DNA of 46,658 nucleotides. It comes from Clostridiaceae bacterium (GTDB lineage Bacteria > Bacillota > Clostridia > Peptostreptococcales > Tindalliaceae). The position numbers and the translations under genes were made by a program. The notes beneath the pieces are model-generated. The model had not been told where the DNA came from. It saw only the letters and a list, made by a program, of their open reading frames with translations, and made no database searches. The stretch lies in assembly GCA_024635995.1 (NCBI GenBank), contig JAGXHW010000011.1, positions 1-46,658 of the forward strand, in the 5' to 3' direction. This document shows, in pieces, positions 1 through 7,253 of the stretch (positions are counted from its first letter, which is position 1; each line of letters starts with the position of its first letter).

Positions 1-60
1 AGCTGGACCAATGTCATGCCAGGAGAAAACTGGATGTTGAAACCGGGTTCACCTTATTAG
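1..60 (+). CDS. C-terminal end of an unidentified protein (partial)
   Basis: The first 60 bases read in frame 1 as 19 codons ending in TAG at 58-60, finishing ...MLKPGSPY. A hairpin terminator follows about 30 bases later, which supports a real plus-strand gene ending here. Nothing in this short tail identifies a family, and the rest of the gene lies outside the window. A chance open frame of this length is possible, so confidence is modest. Confidence 0.4.
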   Translation, partial: SWTNVMPGENWMLKPGSPY

Positions 61-90
61 ACATGTCCTGACAATGTGTTTATTACAGCA

Positions 91-112
91 AAACACCCCT
101 TAAGGGGTGTTT
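91..112. terminator. Bidirectional intrinsic terminator
   Basis: The arms AAACACCCC (91-99) and GGGGTGTTT (104-112) form a perfect 9-bp stem around a TTAA loop. It lies between the end of the unidentified plus-strand gene and the end of the minus-strand universal stress gene, and has T-rich sequence on both sides, so it can serve both converging transcripts. Confidence 0.8.
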
Positions 113-127
113 TGTATATTTCAGTGT

Positions 128-565
128 TTATTTTGCTTTTACAATCATCATATCACAGTGAATATGGTGCAATACTTTTGTTGACACGCTTCCCAGCATG
201 ACTCTTCCAAAACCACCCAATCCTCTGTTGCCCATAATCAACAGCTCTGGTTTTTCCCTTTCTGCCAAGACAAGGATTTCTTCAGCTGGTTCACCATAAG
301 CCAGCAGCGTTTCATGTTTTGCTGGATAATTATCAAACACTTTTTTTGCTCTTTCCAGTGTTGTTTGTGCATCTTGCTCTAATTCCCTGTCTATTTGTTC
401 CGTCAGGGCTGGATCGGCACCCACATGATAATTCACAAGTCGGACCCTTTTCGCTACGGTTAAAATCAGCACTTCCGATTCAAATTTCTCAGCAATCACA
501 CGCGCTTTTTGTAATACCTTTTCCGACATTTCCGAACCGTCAACAGCTACTAAAATTTTCTTCAT
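128..565 (-). CDS. Universal stress protein, UspA family
   Basis: A 145-residue single-domain protein of the UspA superfamily, a Rossmann-like fold that usually dimerises in the cytoplasm and often binds ATP. The N-terminal strand MKKILVAVDGSEMS carries the conserved Asp, and the C-terminal nucleotide loop reads GNRGLGGFGRVMLGSVS, matching the G-x2-G-x9-G-[ST] pattern of ATP-binding members. The start at 565 is chosen because GGAGG lies about 7 bases upstream; a longer open frame to 604 begins without such a site. It is monocistronic, with its own promoter candidate at 622-651 and the terminator at 91-112. Its physiological signal cannot be read from sequence. Confidence 0.93.
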   Translation of the reverse strand: MKKILVAVDGSEMSEKVLQKARVIAEKFESEVLILTVAKRVRLVNYHVGADPALTEQIDRELEQDAQTTLERAKKVFDNYPAKHETLLAYGEPAEEILVLAEREKPELLIMGNRGLGGFGRVMLGSVSTKVLHHIHCDMMIVKAK

Positions 566-612
566 ACAGTTTCCTCCGTTCTGTCGGCACGGATTACAGT
601 TCACAAAACTCT

Positions 613-651
613 TTCATTAAAAATATACCCTTTTTATTTAATGAATATCAA
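613..651 (-). promoter_or_regulatory. Promoter of the stress-protein gene with a palindrome across the -10
   Basis: On the minus strand, TTGATA (651-646) and TATATT (627-622) are 18 bases apart, giving a good vegetative promoter about 57 bases upstream of the stress-protein start. The inverted repeat TTTAATGAA (637-645) / TTCATTAAA (613-621) flanks the -10 box. It could be an operator, or simply an AT-rich hairpin ending the MATE transcript, which stops at 668. Confidence 0.5.
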
Positions 652-667
652 CTACTGTAATAACCAT

Positions 668-2026
668 TTAGCTGGAGGGAATCATTTCCTTTTCCATCAG
701 CGCCATTTCTTTCTTTAACCATAAAGTTGTAAACACTGTGGAACATAGGTCTGATATGGGGAAAGAAATCCATATACCCATCAGGCCCAGTCCACCGATG
801 CGGGGCAATATCAGTACCAGTGGAATCAGAAAGAGAATTTGTCTTGACAGGGTCAGCACCATTGCAGGCAAAGCCTTTCCTACAGATTGAAACAGTGCCC
901 CTCCAATGATCTGAACCCCCACAACAGGGATCATGGCAATCACAATCCGCAAAGCAACTGTGCCAGTGGCAATCAGTTCAGGATCGTCATTAAACAGACG
1001 GATGATGGTGCCTGGAAACAATTCACCAAAAACTGTACTGATGGTGGCAAAAGCTGTTGTACCTATAATGGCAATACGTACCACCTCTCTCACCCTGTCC
1101 ATTCTTTTTGCGCCGTAATTATAACCCGCAATGGGCTGCATTCCCTGAACAATCCCGAACATGGGCATGAACAAAAACATAATTACCCGGTGTACAATAC
1201 CAAAAGCAGCCAAGGCCATTTCACCGCCGTAAAAAGCAAGGGAATTATTGAGGGCAATCGCCATGGCACTGCCAGCAACCTGTCTGCCAAAGGATGATGA
1301 TCCCACGGCAAGAATTTCCCTGACCACATCCCGATCAGGTTTAACATGGTGCCATTTAATCTTTAATGTACTATGTTCACCATTCATATAAATTAACACA
1401 TAAACCAGTGAGAGAAACTGGGAGATAATAGTGGCCAGCGCCGCACCTCTTATGCCCATTTGTAATGGAAATATAAACAGATAATCCAGGAAAATATTGG
1501 TAATGGTTCCCAGTAACATGGAAAACATGGCCACCCTGGCATTTCCTTCGGCTCTAATCAAGTTGTTTCCTGATACCACAAAAGGAAAGTACAAGCTGCC
1601 GATGAGGATCACCTGCAAATATTCCCGACCATAGGGCAGTAGTAAATCAGTAGCACCAAAAACACGCAGGATGGGGTCGGTAAAAACCAGCCCTGTCACA
1701 CAGGTCGCTGCACCCACAAGGATTACCAGAAAATAGGAATTGCCGACAACTCGGCTTGCTTTGTCAAGTTCCTTTGCTCCCCAGTTTCTGGAGAAAGCGG
1801 AAGCAGCCCCTATGCCCACCATTTGTGCCAGTGCCATGATGGCCATTTGCACAGGAAAAGCCACTGTTAATCCTCCAATGCCAAGGTATCCCACACCTCT
1901 CCCGATAAAAATACTGTCGACAATGTTATAGAGTGCCCCTACGATCATGGCGATGGTCGCCGGCAGGGATAATCTTAACAATAGTTTTAGTATTTTTTCT
2001 TCTTCCAGCTGCTTACTTCTATCCAT
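668..2026 (-). CDS. MATE family multidrug/metabolite exporter
   Basis: A polytopic inner-membrane protein of about 452 residues with twelve predicted helices in two related halves, typical in length and pattern for MatE-domain transporters (Na+- or H+-driven antiport of drugs or metabolites). The N-terminal segment LRLSLPATIAMIVGALYNIV, followed by DSIFIGRGVG, is a characteristic first helix and loop of this family. The open frame extends upstream to 2140, but those 38 residues are atypical, and the ATG at 2026 (MDRSKQLEEEKI) aligns with the usual start; its ribosome site (AAAGGG) is weak. The substrate cannot be inferred, because the neighbours are unrelated exporters. Confidence 0.92.
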   Translation of the reverse strand: MDRSKQLEEEKILKLLLRLSLPATIAMIVGALYNIVDSIFIGRGVGYLGIGGLTVAFPVQMAIMALAQMVGIGAASAFSRNWGAKELDKASRVVGNSYFLVILVGAATCVTGLVFTDPILRVFGATDLLLPYGREYLQVILIGSLYFPFVVSGNNLIRAEGNARVAMFSMLLGTITNIFLDYLFIFPLQMGIRGAALATIISQFLSLVYVLIYMNGEHSTLKIKWHHVKPDRDVVREILAVGSSSFGRQVAGSAMAIALNNSLAFYGGEMALAAFGIVHRVIMFLFMPMFGIVQGMQPIAGYNYGAKRMDRVREVVRIAIIGTTAFATISTVFGELFPGTIIRLFNDDPELIATGTVALRIVIAMIPVVGVQIIGGALFQSVGKALPAMVLTLSRQILFLIPLVLILPRIGGLGLMGIWISFPISDLCSTVFTTLWLKKEMALMEKEMIPSS

Positions 2027-2118
2027 GTTTCCAACCCTTTCAACTACATTGTGTGGCATAGCAGATCCAGTCCAATAAGATAATACCCATTTTCCATGAA
2101 TACCCGCCTTGCTGAAAA

Positions 2119-2150
2119 GACAAAATCGTTGCAGATGCAACGATTTTGTC
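2119..2150 (-). terminator. Intrinsic terminator after the small membrane protein gene
   Basis: GACAAAATCGTTGC (2119-2132) and GCAACGATTTTGTC (2137-2150) form a perfect 14-bp stem with an AGAT loop, followed on the minus strand by TTTT. It closes the two-gene transcript that ends at 2166. Confidence 0.8.
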
Positions 2151-2165
2151 CTGCAGTTTTGTTGT

Positions 2166-2651
2166 TTATTTTTTTCCTTTTTTGCTTTCCCCTTTTGTCA
2201 ATAACTCCAACACATGGTCTGGATGATTGGTTGAAAAGCTTACTTCGCTAATCCATACTCCCTGAGCTCCCAGTTTAATCTTGGGTTTACCAAACACATG
2301 ATATCCTATCCGATGCTTACCCTGGTAAGCGCTCATCTGGATCAACCAGCCTACTGAAGGAACTCGGTCGATGGAGCAGGTCGATATTTGATTCCAGGAA
2401 AGTACCTGTTTAAAAAAACCAAACCCTACAATGATCCCACCTGTGGTGATCAAAATAGAAAGCTTGCTGAAATTAACGCCGGCCAGAATCATAAATCCAA
2501 GTAACATGTAAGATAGAAATCCCGGCGCTGCGCCAGGTTGAATAAACATTGCATAAAGCAATACCATTGTTATGATGGCAAATGCACCCACATTAACCAC
2601 TGAAAATAACGATTCCTCATAAACAATTCTTGTTTGACTTTTTTTTGACAA
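2166..2651 (-). CDS. Small membrane protein with PH-like C-terminal region
   Basis: A 161-residue protein of unknown function. Two hydrophobic segments (about residues 19-37 and 44-62) form a hairpin, followed by a soluble beta-rich stretch (about 70-150) whose layout resembles bacterial PH-like domains attached to membrane hairpins; this resemblance is inference only. The C-terminus is very basic. The start is TTG at 2651, preceded by GAGGG at a suitable distance; no in-frame ATG is nearby. It lies 18 bases after the DMT transporter gene, so the two are probably co-transcribed, and a strong terminator follows. It may assist or regulate the transporter, but nothing proves this. Confidence 0.75.
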   Translation of the reverse strand: MSKKSQTRIVYEESLFSVVNVGAFAIITMVLLYAMFIQPGAAPGFLSYMLLGFMILAGVNFSKLSILITTGGIIVGFGFFKQVLSWNQISTCSIDRVPSVGWLIQMSAYQGKHRIGYHVFGKPKIKLGAQGVWISEVSFSTNHPDHVLELLTKGESKKGKK

Positions 2652-2669
2652 GACATTCCCTCACTTTCA

Positions 2670-3560
2670 TCACTTAGTTTTTAATCGTTTTTCTAACATG
2701 CCTGTCGTGGCATAAACACCTAGAAAGACCAACACGCCCCCTGTAATCTGGACAAATGTTACGGGTTCTCCTAAGGCCAGGCTGATCAACGCTGTAAAGA
2801 CAGGTATCAGGTTTAAAAAGATTCCAGCTTTGCCGGCGCCAATTTCCCTGACGCCCAGGTTCCAGAAAATAAAAGAACCAACTGAAGGAAAGAGGATAAT
2901 GTACAGCACACCCACCAGTGCCAGACCGCTAACATGATCAAAAGAGATGCCCTGGTACAGGGCAAAAGGAGCCAGCATCAGCGTTGCCAGTAATGCGCTG
3001 GAGGCTGTTGCCGAAATTGGCGGCACTTTTGTCAACCGTTTCCCTAAAATGGAATACATCGTCCACACAGTGATGGCTGCCAGCATCAATAAATCCCCTC
3101 GATTGATTTGCAGTTGCATAAGCCGACTTATGTTGCCCTGTGTAATAATCACCAGAACTCCCGAAAATGAAATCAGTATCCCTGCCACTTGAATTAATGA
3201 TAGTTTTTCACGAAGCAACAGGGTAGAAAAAACAACCAGAAGGGCTGGGTTTAAGGCACTCACCACACTTGCATTAACGGAGGATGTATAGGTAAGGGCT
3301 GTGTACAGGATCATGTTATAGGCTACAATCCCAGACACCGCCATGGCCAACAGCATGGGCCAGGACTTAATCACTTCCCGCCAGTTGGGTTTCTCCATGT
3401 GTACTGCAATGATAAAAAGCAACATAGTGGCAAAGAACCATCTGAGAAAAGTTAGCACCAGGGGTGTCAGTTCACCCACGACAAATTGCCCAAACACATA
3501 ATTACCTGCCCAAAACAGATTACACAGTGTTAACAATACCCACGCTTTGCGTTGATTCAT
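2670..3560 (-). CDS. EamA/DMT-family transporter
   Basis: A 296-residue integral membrane protein with ten predicted helices arranged as two EamA repeats (about residues 5-140 and 150-290), the standard layout of drug/metabolite transporter superfamily exporters of amino acids or other small metabolites. Family-like features are WAGNYVFGQF in helix 1, NPALLVVFSTLLLREKLS at the end of repeat 1, and SVGSFIFWNLGVREIGAGKA in repeat 2. ATG at 3560 is preceded by AAAGGAG. It is the first gene of a two-gene unit with the small membrane protein downstream. The substrate is unknown; export of amino acids would suit a fermenter of amino acids, but that is speculation. Confidence 0.93.
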   Translation of the reverse strand: MNQRKAWVLLTLCNLFWAGNYVFGQFVVGELTPLVLTFLRWFFATMLLFIIAVHMEKPNWREVIKSWPMLLAMAVSGIVAYNMILYTALTYTSSVNASVVSALNPALLVVFSTLLLREKLSLIQVAGILISFSGVLVIITQGNISRLMQLQINRGDLLMLAAITVWTMYSILGKRLTKVPPISATASSALLATLMLAPFALYQGISFDHVSGLALVGVLYIILFPSVGSFIFWNLGVREIGAGKAGIFLNLIPVFTALISLALGEPVTFVQITGGVLVFLGVYATTGMLEKRLKTK

Positions 3561-3593
3561 TCGTCAAATCTCCTTTGAGAAATACTACGTATT

Positions 3594-3622
3594 AGTATGC
3601 CGTTTGTGGAGATAAATAGCAA
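3594..3622 (-). promoter_or_regulatory. Candidate promoter of the DMT transporter unit
   Basis: On the minus strand, TTGCTA (3622-3617) and CATACT (3599-3594) are 17 bases apart, about 35 bases upstream of the ATG at 3560. Both boxes are imperfect matches to the vegetative consensus, so this is tentative. Confidence 0.3.
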
Positions 3623-3669
3623 GCACAAATCTGTGACAATACATCTATGATCACCTTGATTGAAAACAT

Positions 3670-4275
3670 TTATGCCTTCTCTCCGATGACTACCGCTTCT
3701 CTTCTAACCAGAAGCGGTCTTGACACATCACTCTGTAGTAAAGCCCTGGCACGGTCCATGTCATTCAGCCAGTCATCAAAATACTCTTTTCGCACAATCA
3801 CGGGCATTCGATCATGAATGTCTTTTAGTGAATCATTGGCATTAGTTGTCAAAATAACAAAACGTTTTTTTCCGTAAAACTCATTGTAGAGCCCTGCCAT
3901 GTATAACACAGGGGTGTCCGGCAGTTGAAACAGGTATTTCGTTCTATTTTTGGGGTCTTTCTTTGACCATTCATAAAAACCTGTGGAGGGGATCAGACAT
4001 CTTTTTGACGCCAGGTGTTTATGAAACATGGGCTTTTCATGAGCTGTTTCAGAACGGGCATTGATAATCACACCGCTGCCTTTAAAGTGAGGAAAGCCCC
4101 AGATCATGGCATCAACAATCTGATGATTTGATTCTTTGGCAACTGCAGGAACCAGATCAGTGGGAAATATTTCTCCCCTGTTAATGGTTATGTTTTTTCT
4201 TTGTTCAATTTCCTCAATGATCTCATTGATTTCTTTGATTTCTTTTTCATCAAATAAAGCAAATCGTCCGCACAA
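3670..4275 (-). CDS. SRAP domain protein (YedK/HMCES abasic-site crosslinker)
   Basis: A 201-residue SOS-response-associated peptidase family protein. Members form a covalent link between the N-terminal amine/thiol of Cys2 and abasic sites in single-stranded DNA, shielding them during replication. The motif CGRFALF sits at the N-terminus, INARSETAHEKPMF carries the conserved Asn/Glu region, CLIPSTGFYEW the second conserved block, and IHDRMPVI the catalytic His region. The frame runs back to a GTG at 4281, but that would give MHLCGR. TTG at 4275 places Cys at position 2, as the chemistry requires, and is 9 bases from AGGAG, whereas the GTG is only 3 bases from it. No SOS box was recognised upstream. 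Confidence 0.92.
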   Translation of the reverse strand: MCGRFALFDEKEIKEINEIIEEIEQRKNITINRGEIFPTDLVPAVAKESNHQIVDAMIWGFPHFKGSGVIINARSETAHEKPMFHKHLASKRCLIPSTGFYEWSKKDPKNRTKYLFQLPDTPVLYMAGLYNEFYGKKRFVILTTNANDSLKDIHDRMPVIVRKEYFDDWLNDMDRARALLQSDVSRPLLVRREAVVIGEKA

Positions 4276-4448
4276 ATGCACTCACTCCTGTCTATCATTT
4301 CATTATGAGACCCTTTAATACTTTTTTACCAAACCTTAATACCTGGTTTTCCTGACTGAAATTATCTTATCTGTATTATAGCTTATCTTTTGGCTTTTTT
4401 CAGTCAAAGCAGGAAAAGTAACGAAAGATAATGTTATCTGATGACTAC

Positions 4449-4491
4449 CACCGCTAAGACTCACTCTTCTGCAAGAGGGAGATAAGCGGTG
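4449..4491. repeat. Compact two-part hairpin in the 310-bp intergenic region before the reductase gene
   Basis: In the gene-free stretch 4276-4585, CACCGCT (4449-4455) pairs with AGCGGTG (4485-4491). Inside it, CTC-A-CTCTT (4460-4468) pairs with AAGAG-G-GAG (4473-4481) around a CTGC loop, leaving a small purine-rich internal loop. A segment containing CCTAGG follows. It ends upstream of the likely promoter, so it is probably not part of the mRNA leader. It could be a remnant of an IS200/IS605-type palindromic end or an unrecognised small RNA. No other feature was seen in the interval except the promoter listed next. Confidence 0.5.
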
Positions 4492-4516
4492 CTACGGCCC
4501 TAGGTAAATAAACTAA

Positions 4517-4545
4517 GTGATTCTACTGTTGTTTTCTGGTATGCT
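4517..4545 (+). promoter_or_regulatory. Candidate extended -10 promoter of the reductase gene
   Basis: GTGATT (4517-4522) and TATGCT (4540-4545) are 17 bases apart, and the -10 is extended by TGG immediately upstream. The predicted transcript begins near 4552, leaving a short leader with AAGGAGGAG before the ATG at 4586. Confidence 0.4.
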
Positions 4546-4585
4546 GTGAGTAGCAGATCACCATGAACAGGTAAGGAGGAGACCT

Positions 4586-5656
4586 ATGAAACGCTTTGAT
4601 GAAAGAGATATCATGTTTGCACGTATGAATTATAAACCTGGTTCGCCCGAATATGAAGATTATTATCAACGCCATCCCGACCTCAAAGAAATTGATGATG
4701 CATTGCGGGCAATGCCTGACTTAGGTGAAGAAGGCAGTGCCACGTATCACCCGGTTCATTCGCCCCTTGTGGGCTCGACATATGCGTTTTTGTCTGATAT
4801 TAAACATTTAAGTGAAGGTGTTCCCGCTGCCGACAAAACCAAAGCACCCTCTCCCCAGGAAGCGACGCAACTGCTTAAAGGTCTCGCCACTTATTATGGT
4901 GCGAAATTAACGGGAGTTGCTGCCATGAAGCCACTTTACTACTACTCCCACCGTGGCAGGGAAACCGTCAATTATGGGGATCCCGTTACACCTGTTCATC
5001 CCTTTGGATTGGTCTTTGCTGTGGAAATGGAAAAGGACATGATTCTCCGTGCCCCCGGCACACCAGAAAGCCTTGCGGCTGTAAAGGGTTATGTGGATGC
5101 CGGCGTGATTGGCATGGTCCTATCCTACTATATCAGGTCTTTGGGTTTTGAAGCCCGCAACCACATGGATGGCAATTACCTGCTGATTGCTCCCTTGGTG
5201 GCACAGGAGGCCGGGTTGGGAGAAATTGGACGACACGGGTTGTTGATAACAAAAAAATACGGTCCCCGGGTTCGACTTGGTATTGTCACAACCGATCTTC
5301 CTTTGGTGCCAGATTCCCCCCACCCTTTTGGCATAACAGCGTTTTGCCGCATTTGTAACCTGTGCTCTGCTTCATGCCCCGGAAAAGCTATTCCAAGCGG
5401 AGAACGAACTGAAATTGATGGTGTGCTGCGTTGGAAAATCAGTGACACAGCCTGTTACCAACGGTGGCGAATGTTGGGCACAGACTGTGGTATTTGTTTG
5501 GCCAGCTGCCCTTTCACCAGTGAACTTGATCAGCAAAAAGTGGAGGCCATGGCTTCCTCTCCGTCAATCATGCACCAACTCATACGGGAATTTAACCAGC
5601 GCCATAAACTGCGCCCCGTAAACCGGGAGCCGGTGGACTGGTTTGTGAAAACGTAA
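4586..5656 (+). CDS. Soluble reductive-dehalogenase-like cobalamin/Fe-S protein
   Basis: A 356-residue cytoplasmic protein with the C-terminal architecture of reductive dehalogenases and the related QueG epoxyqueuosine reductases. Residues about 60-250 form the corrinoid-binding nitroreductase-like core, including GLGEIGRHGLLI...YGPRVRLG, typical of RdhA proteins. Two [4Fe-4S] sites follow: C254-x2-C257-x2-C260-x3-C264-P and C290...C301-x2-C304-x3-C308-P. There is no Tat signal and no membrane-anchor partner (RdhB), so it is not a classical respiratory dehalogenase; the electron donor is probably ferredoxin or flavodoxin. It is the only gene of its transcript: plus strand, GGAGGAG before the ATG, terminator at 5667-5698. 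The substrate is unknown; true dehalogenation is not established. Confidence 0.85.
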   Translation: MKRFDERDIMFARMNYKPGSPEYEDYYQRHPDLKEIDDALRAMPDLGEEGSATYHPVHSPLVGSTYAFLSDIKHLSEGVPAADKTKAPSPQEATQLLKGLATYYGAKLTGVAAMKPLYYYSHRGRETVNYGDPVTPVHPFGLVFAVEMEKDMILRAPGTPESLAAVKGYVDAGVIGMVLSYYIRSLGFEARNHMDGNYLLIAPLVAQEAGLGEIGRHGLLITKKYGPRVRLGIVTTDLPLVPDSPHPFGITAFCRICNLCSASCPGKAIPSGERTEIDGVLRWKISDTACYQRWRMLGTDCGICLASCPFTSELDQQKVEAMASSPSIMHQLIREFNQRHKLRPVNREPVDWFVKT

Positions 5657-5666
5657 TATAACCGGT

Positions 5667-5698
5667 AAAGCCGCGGATCTGAGTGACCCACGGCTTTT
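5667..5698. terminator. Intrinsic terminator between converging genes
   Basis: AAAGCCG (5667-5673) pairs with CGGCTTT (5691-5697), with an additional GG/CC pairing inside, followed by TTTTGC on the plus strand. It ends the reductase transcript and may also serve the minus-strand operon that ends at 5753. Confidence 0.7.
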
Positions 5699-5752
5699 GC
5701 TGCACATAACTTCCGTCATCGAGGGAAAAACCATAGGTTGGTTTCTAATCTC

Positions 5753-6082
5753 CTATTCAGATTCAGGCTCAATAACGCCCTTTAACAACAGCCTTTTCTC
5801 AAAGGATCCTCTTTTCTCTTTTTTAACCCGCCGAATCTCTTCGAATTCTTCCCTTGATACACACCGGTAGTCCAGTATGCCATAAATCACTTCCACTAAG
5901 TCAACCAACTCTTCAATGCTACAGGTCTCGTGGTATTCTTCAAGTTCTTCATCCAGTTTTTCATGGAGCCTATCAAGGTAATCAAGGGGTGAAAGCACTT
6001 CCGTAATGGCTTCTTTCCCTCTTGATTTGAGAAGTTCCGGTATACGATCCCGGATTAGTTTATTGTATGGTATTGTTTTCAT
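5753..6082 (-). CDS. MazG-like nucleotide pyrophosphohydrolase
   Basis: A 109-residue all-alpha protein resembling the phosphoribosyl-ATP pyrophosphohydrolase/MazG-like group. It starts with the characteristic YNKLIRDRIPELL segment and contains the metal-binding helix pattern EKLDEELEEYHE, followed by EELVDLVEVIYGIL (E-x3-D type acidic positions). Such proteins hydrolyse nucleoside triphosphates to the monophosphate plus pyrophosphate and are often house-cleaning enzymes; the real substrate is unknown. ATG at 6082 has AGGAGG 7 bases upstream. It is the last gene of the apparent operon starting at 10430, 47 bases after the ornithine racemase gene. Confidence 0.88.
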   Translation of the reverse strand: MKTIPYNKLIRDRIPELLKSRGKEAITEVLSPLDYLDRLHEKLDEELEEYHETCSIEELVDLVEVIYGILDYRCVSREEFEEIRRVKKEKRGSFEKRLLLKGVIEPESE

Positions 6083-6129
6083 GTGCGCCTCCTGTTACTA
6101 TTTTTCGCTTTTTATTGGCATTGTCACCA

Positions 6130-7191
6130 TTAAACATAATACTTCTGCACATAGGGAGATGTCAAGGCCGACAAACAACCTCCATAGGTCAAATAAAAGG
6201 TCAGCATGTCTCCCACCTTACTATCTTCGGTCGTTTCAGTGATGTCCAATAAAAGATGATCACTGCTGGCACCAAGTATTATAATACCATGCTCCACAGG
6301 AGATAAATGTTCCGGGTGTATGTCCTGCCGTCCGATGGCACAGATAGCCCGACGCCGAAAACCTTTGTCTTCAAACACCGGTTGATTGCCAAAGGCATCC
6401 AATCCAATTTCTCCCACCGGTTTGGAAGGCTTTTCCCTGATTTCGACGATCTCTGCTTCCAGTGTAAAGGCATCCTGGTACAACCCCTTTATGGGTTCGT
6501 CGTTGAGTCCTATGCCCATGGTCAGGGAAGATCCCAGCCGCAGCTGGTTAATGTGAGCAGGAATCCCTGGTGCAGGCAACAAACTCAGTGTTGAGCCGTT
6601 TCCTCCAGAGATCACCCGGAGTGGCTGTCCCGTTTGTTTTTCGATACATTCTTTCCAGTTTTTTAGACGTATTAGATTCTCCCAGGTGGGTTTAACGCCG
6701 CCATAGCATGTCAGGTTGGTACCAATACCTTCTAAAGAAATTGACTTCATTTTTATGATCTCATCAACCGCTTGACGAATCTCTTCTTCATGGAAAATAC
6801 CCTCACGCAGATCCCCCAGGTCAATCATCAGAATCACCTTATACACCTTACCATAACGCTGGGCTTCATCGGACAATGCCTGGACGGTTACAGGCTCCGA
6901 CACCAACCCAATGTCCGAATAAGCAATAATGTCGGAAACCTGGCTCATCATAGGTAGTCGCAACAGCATTTTAGGCAGTGGCAGGTCTTTCATTTTCATC
7001 AGGTTTTCTATGCGGGAATCTGCCAGCAGATCCACCCCACTATCTATATACACTTCTGCTATTTGTGGATTTCCACAGAAAAGCTTTGTTACACCTGCAA
7101 CTTCTATGTTGAGTTGATGACATTGTCGCACCATGGCTTCGGTGTTGAATTTTATTTTTGACAAGTTAATGTTAATTCTCGGATATTCCAT
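6130..7191 (-). CDS. orr: Ornithine racemase-type PLP-dependent amino acid racemase
   Basis: A 353-residue PLP enzyme of the alanine racemase N-terminal-domain family, closest in layout to clostridial ornithine racemase and YhfX. It interconverts L- and D-ornithine, supplying D-ornithine for D-ornithine 4,5-aminomutase in ornithine fermentation. The PLP lysine is predicted at K36 in GVTKLFCGN; ADSRIENL and the barrel segment GIGTNLTCYGG follow the family pattern, and SGGNGSTLSLLP probably binds the phosphate. ATG at 7191 has AAAGGAG upstream. Its place downstream of rocB supports an arginine/ornithine role. The aminomutase genes are not in this window, and a different basic amino acid substrate cannot be excluded. 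Confidence 0.87.
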   Translation of the reverse strand: MEYPRININLSKIKFNTEAMVRQCHQLNIEVAGVTKLFCGNPQIAEVYIDSGVDLLADSRIENLMKMKDLPLPKMLLRLPMMSQVSDIIAYSDIGLVSEPVTVQALSDEAQRYGKVYKVILMIDLGDLREGIFHEEEIRQAVDEIIKMKSISLEGIGTNLTCYGGVKPTWENLIRLKNWKECIEKQTGQPLRVISGGNGSTLSLLPAPGIPAHINQLRLGSSLTMGIGLNDEPIKGLYQDAFTLEAEIVEIREKPSKPVGEIGLDAFGNQPVFEDKGFRRRAICAIGRQDIHPEHLSPVEHGIIILGASSDHLLLDITETTEDSKVGDMLTFYLTYGGCLSALTSPYVQKYYV

Positions 7192-7253
7192 GCTGAATCT
7201 CCTTTGGCTGAAGGATTATGAGGGCAAGACCCGTCTCCATTTAAGCTATACTG

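Noticed and set aside
941-962. A second sigma-54-like site (TGGCACAGTTGC on the minus strand)
   Set aside because: Only two bases separate the elements instead of five, and it lies inside the MATE coding sequence.
2027-2140. 38-residue N-terminal extension of the MATE protein
   Set aside because: The extension overlaps the terminator of the upstream gene and is atypical for the family; ATG at 2026 is preferred.
4276-4585. Cobalamin riboswitch upstream of the corrinoid reductase gene
   Set aside because: No B12-box (GCCACTG-like) or the long conserved core is present; the hairpin seen lies upstream of the likely promoter.
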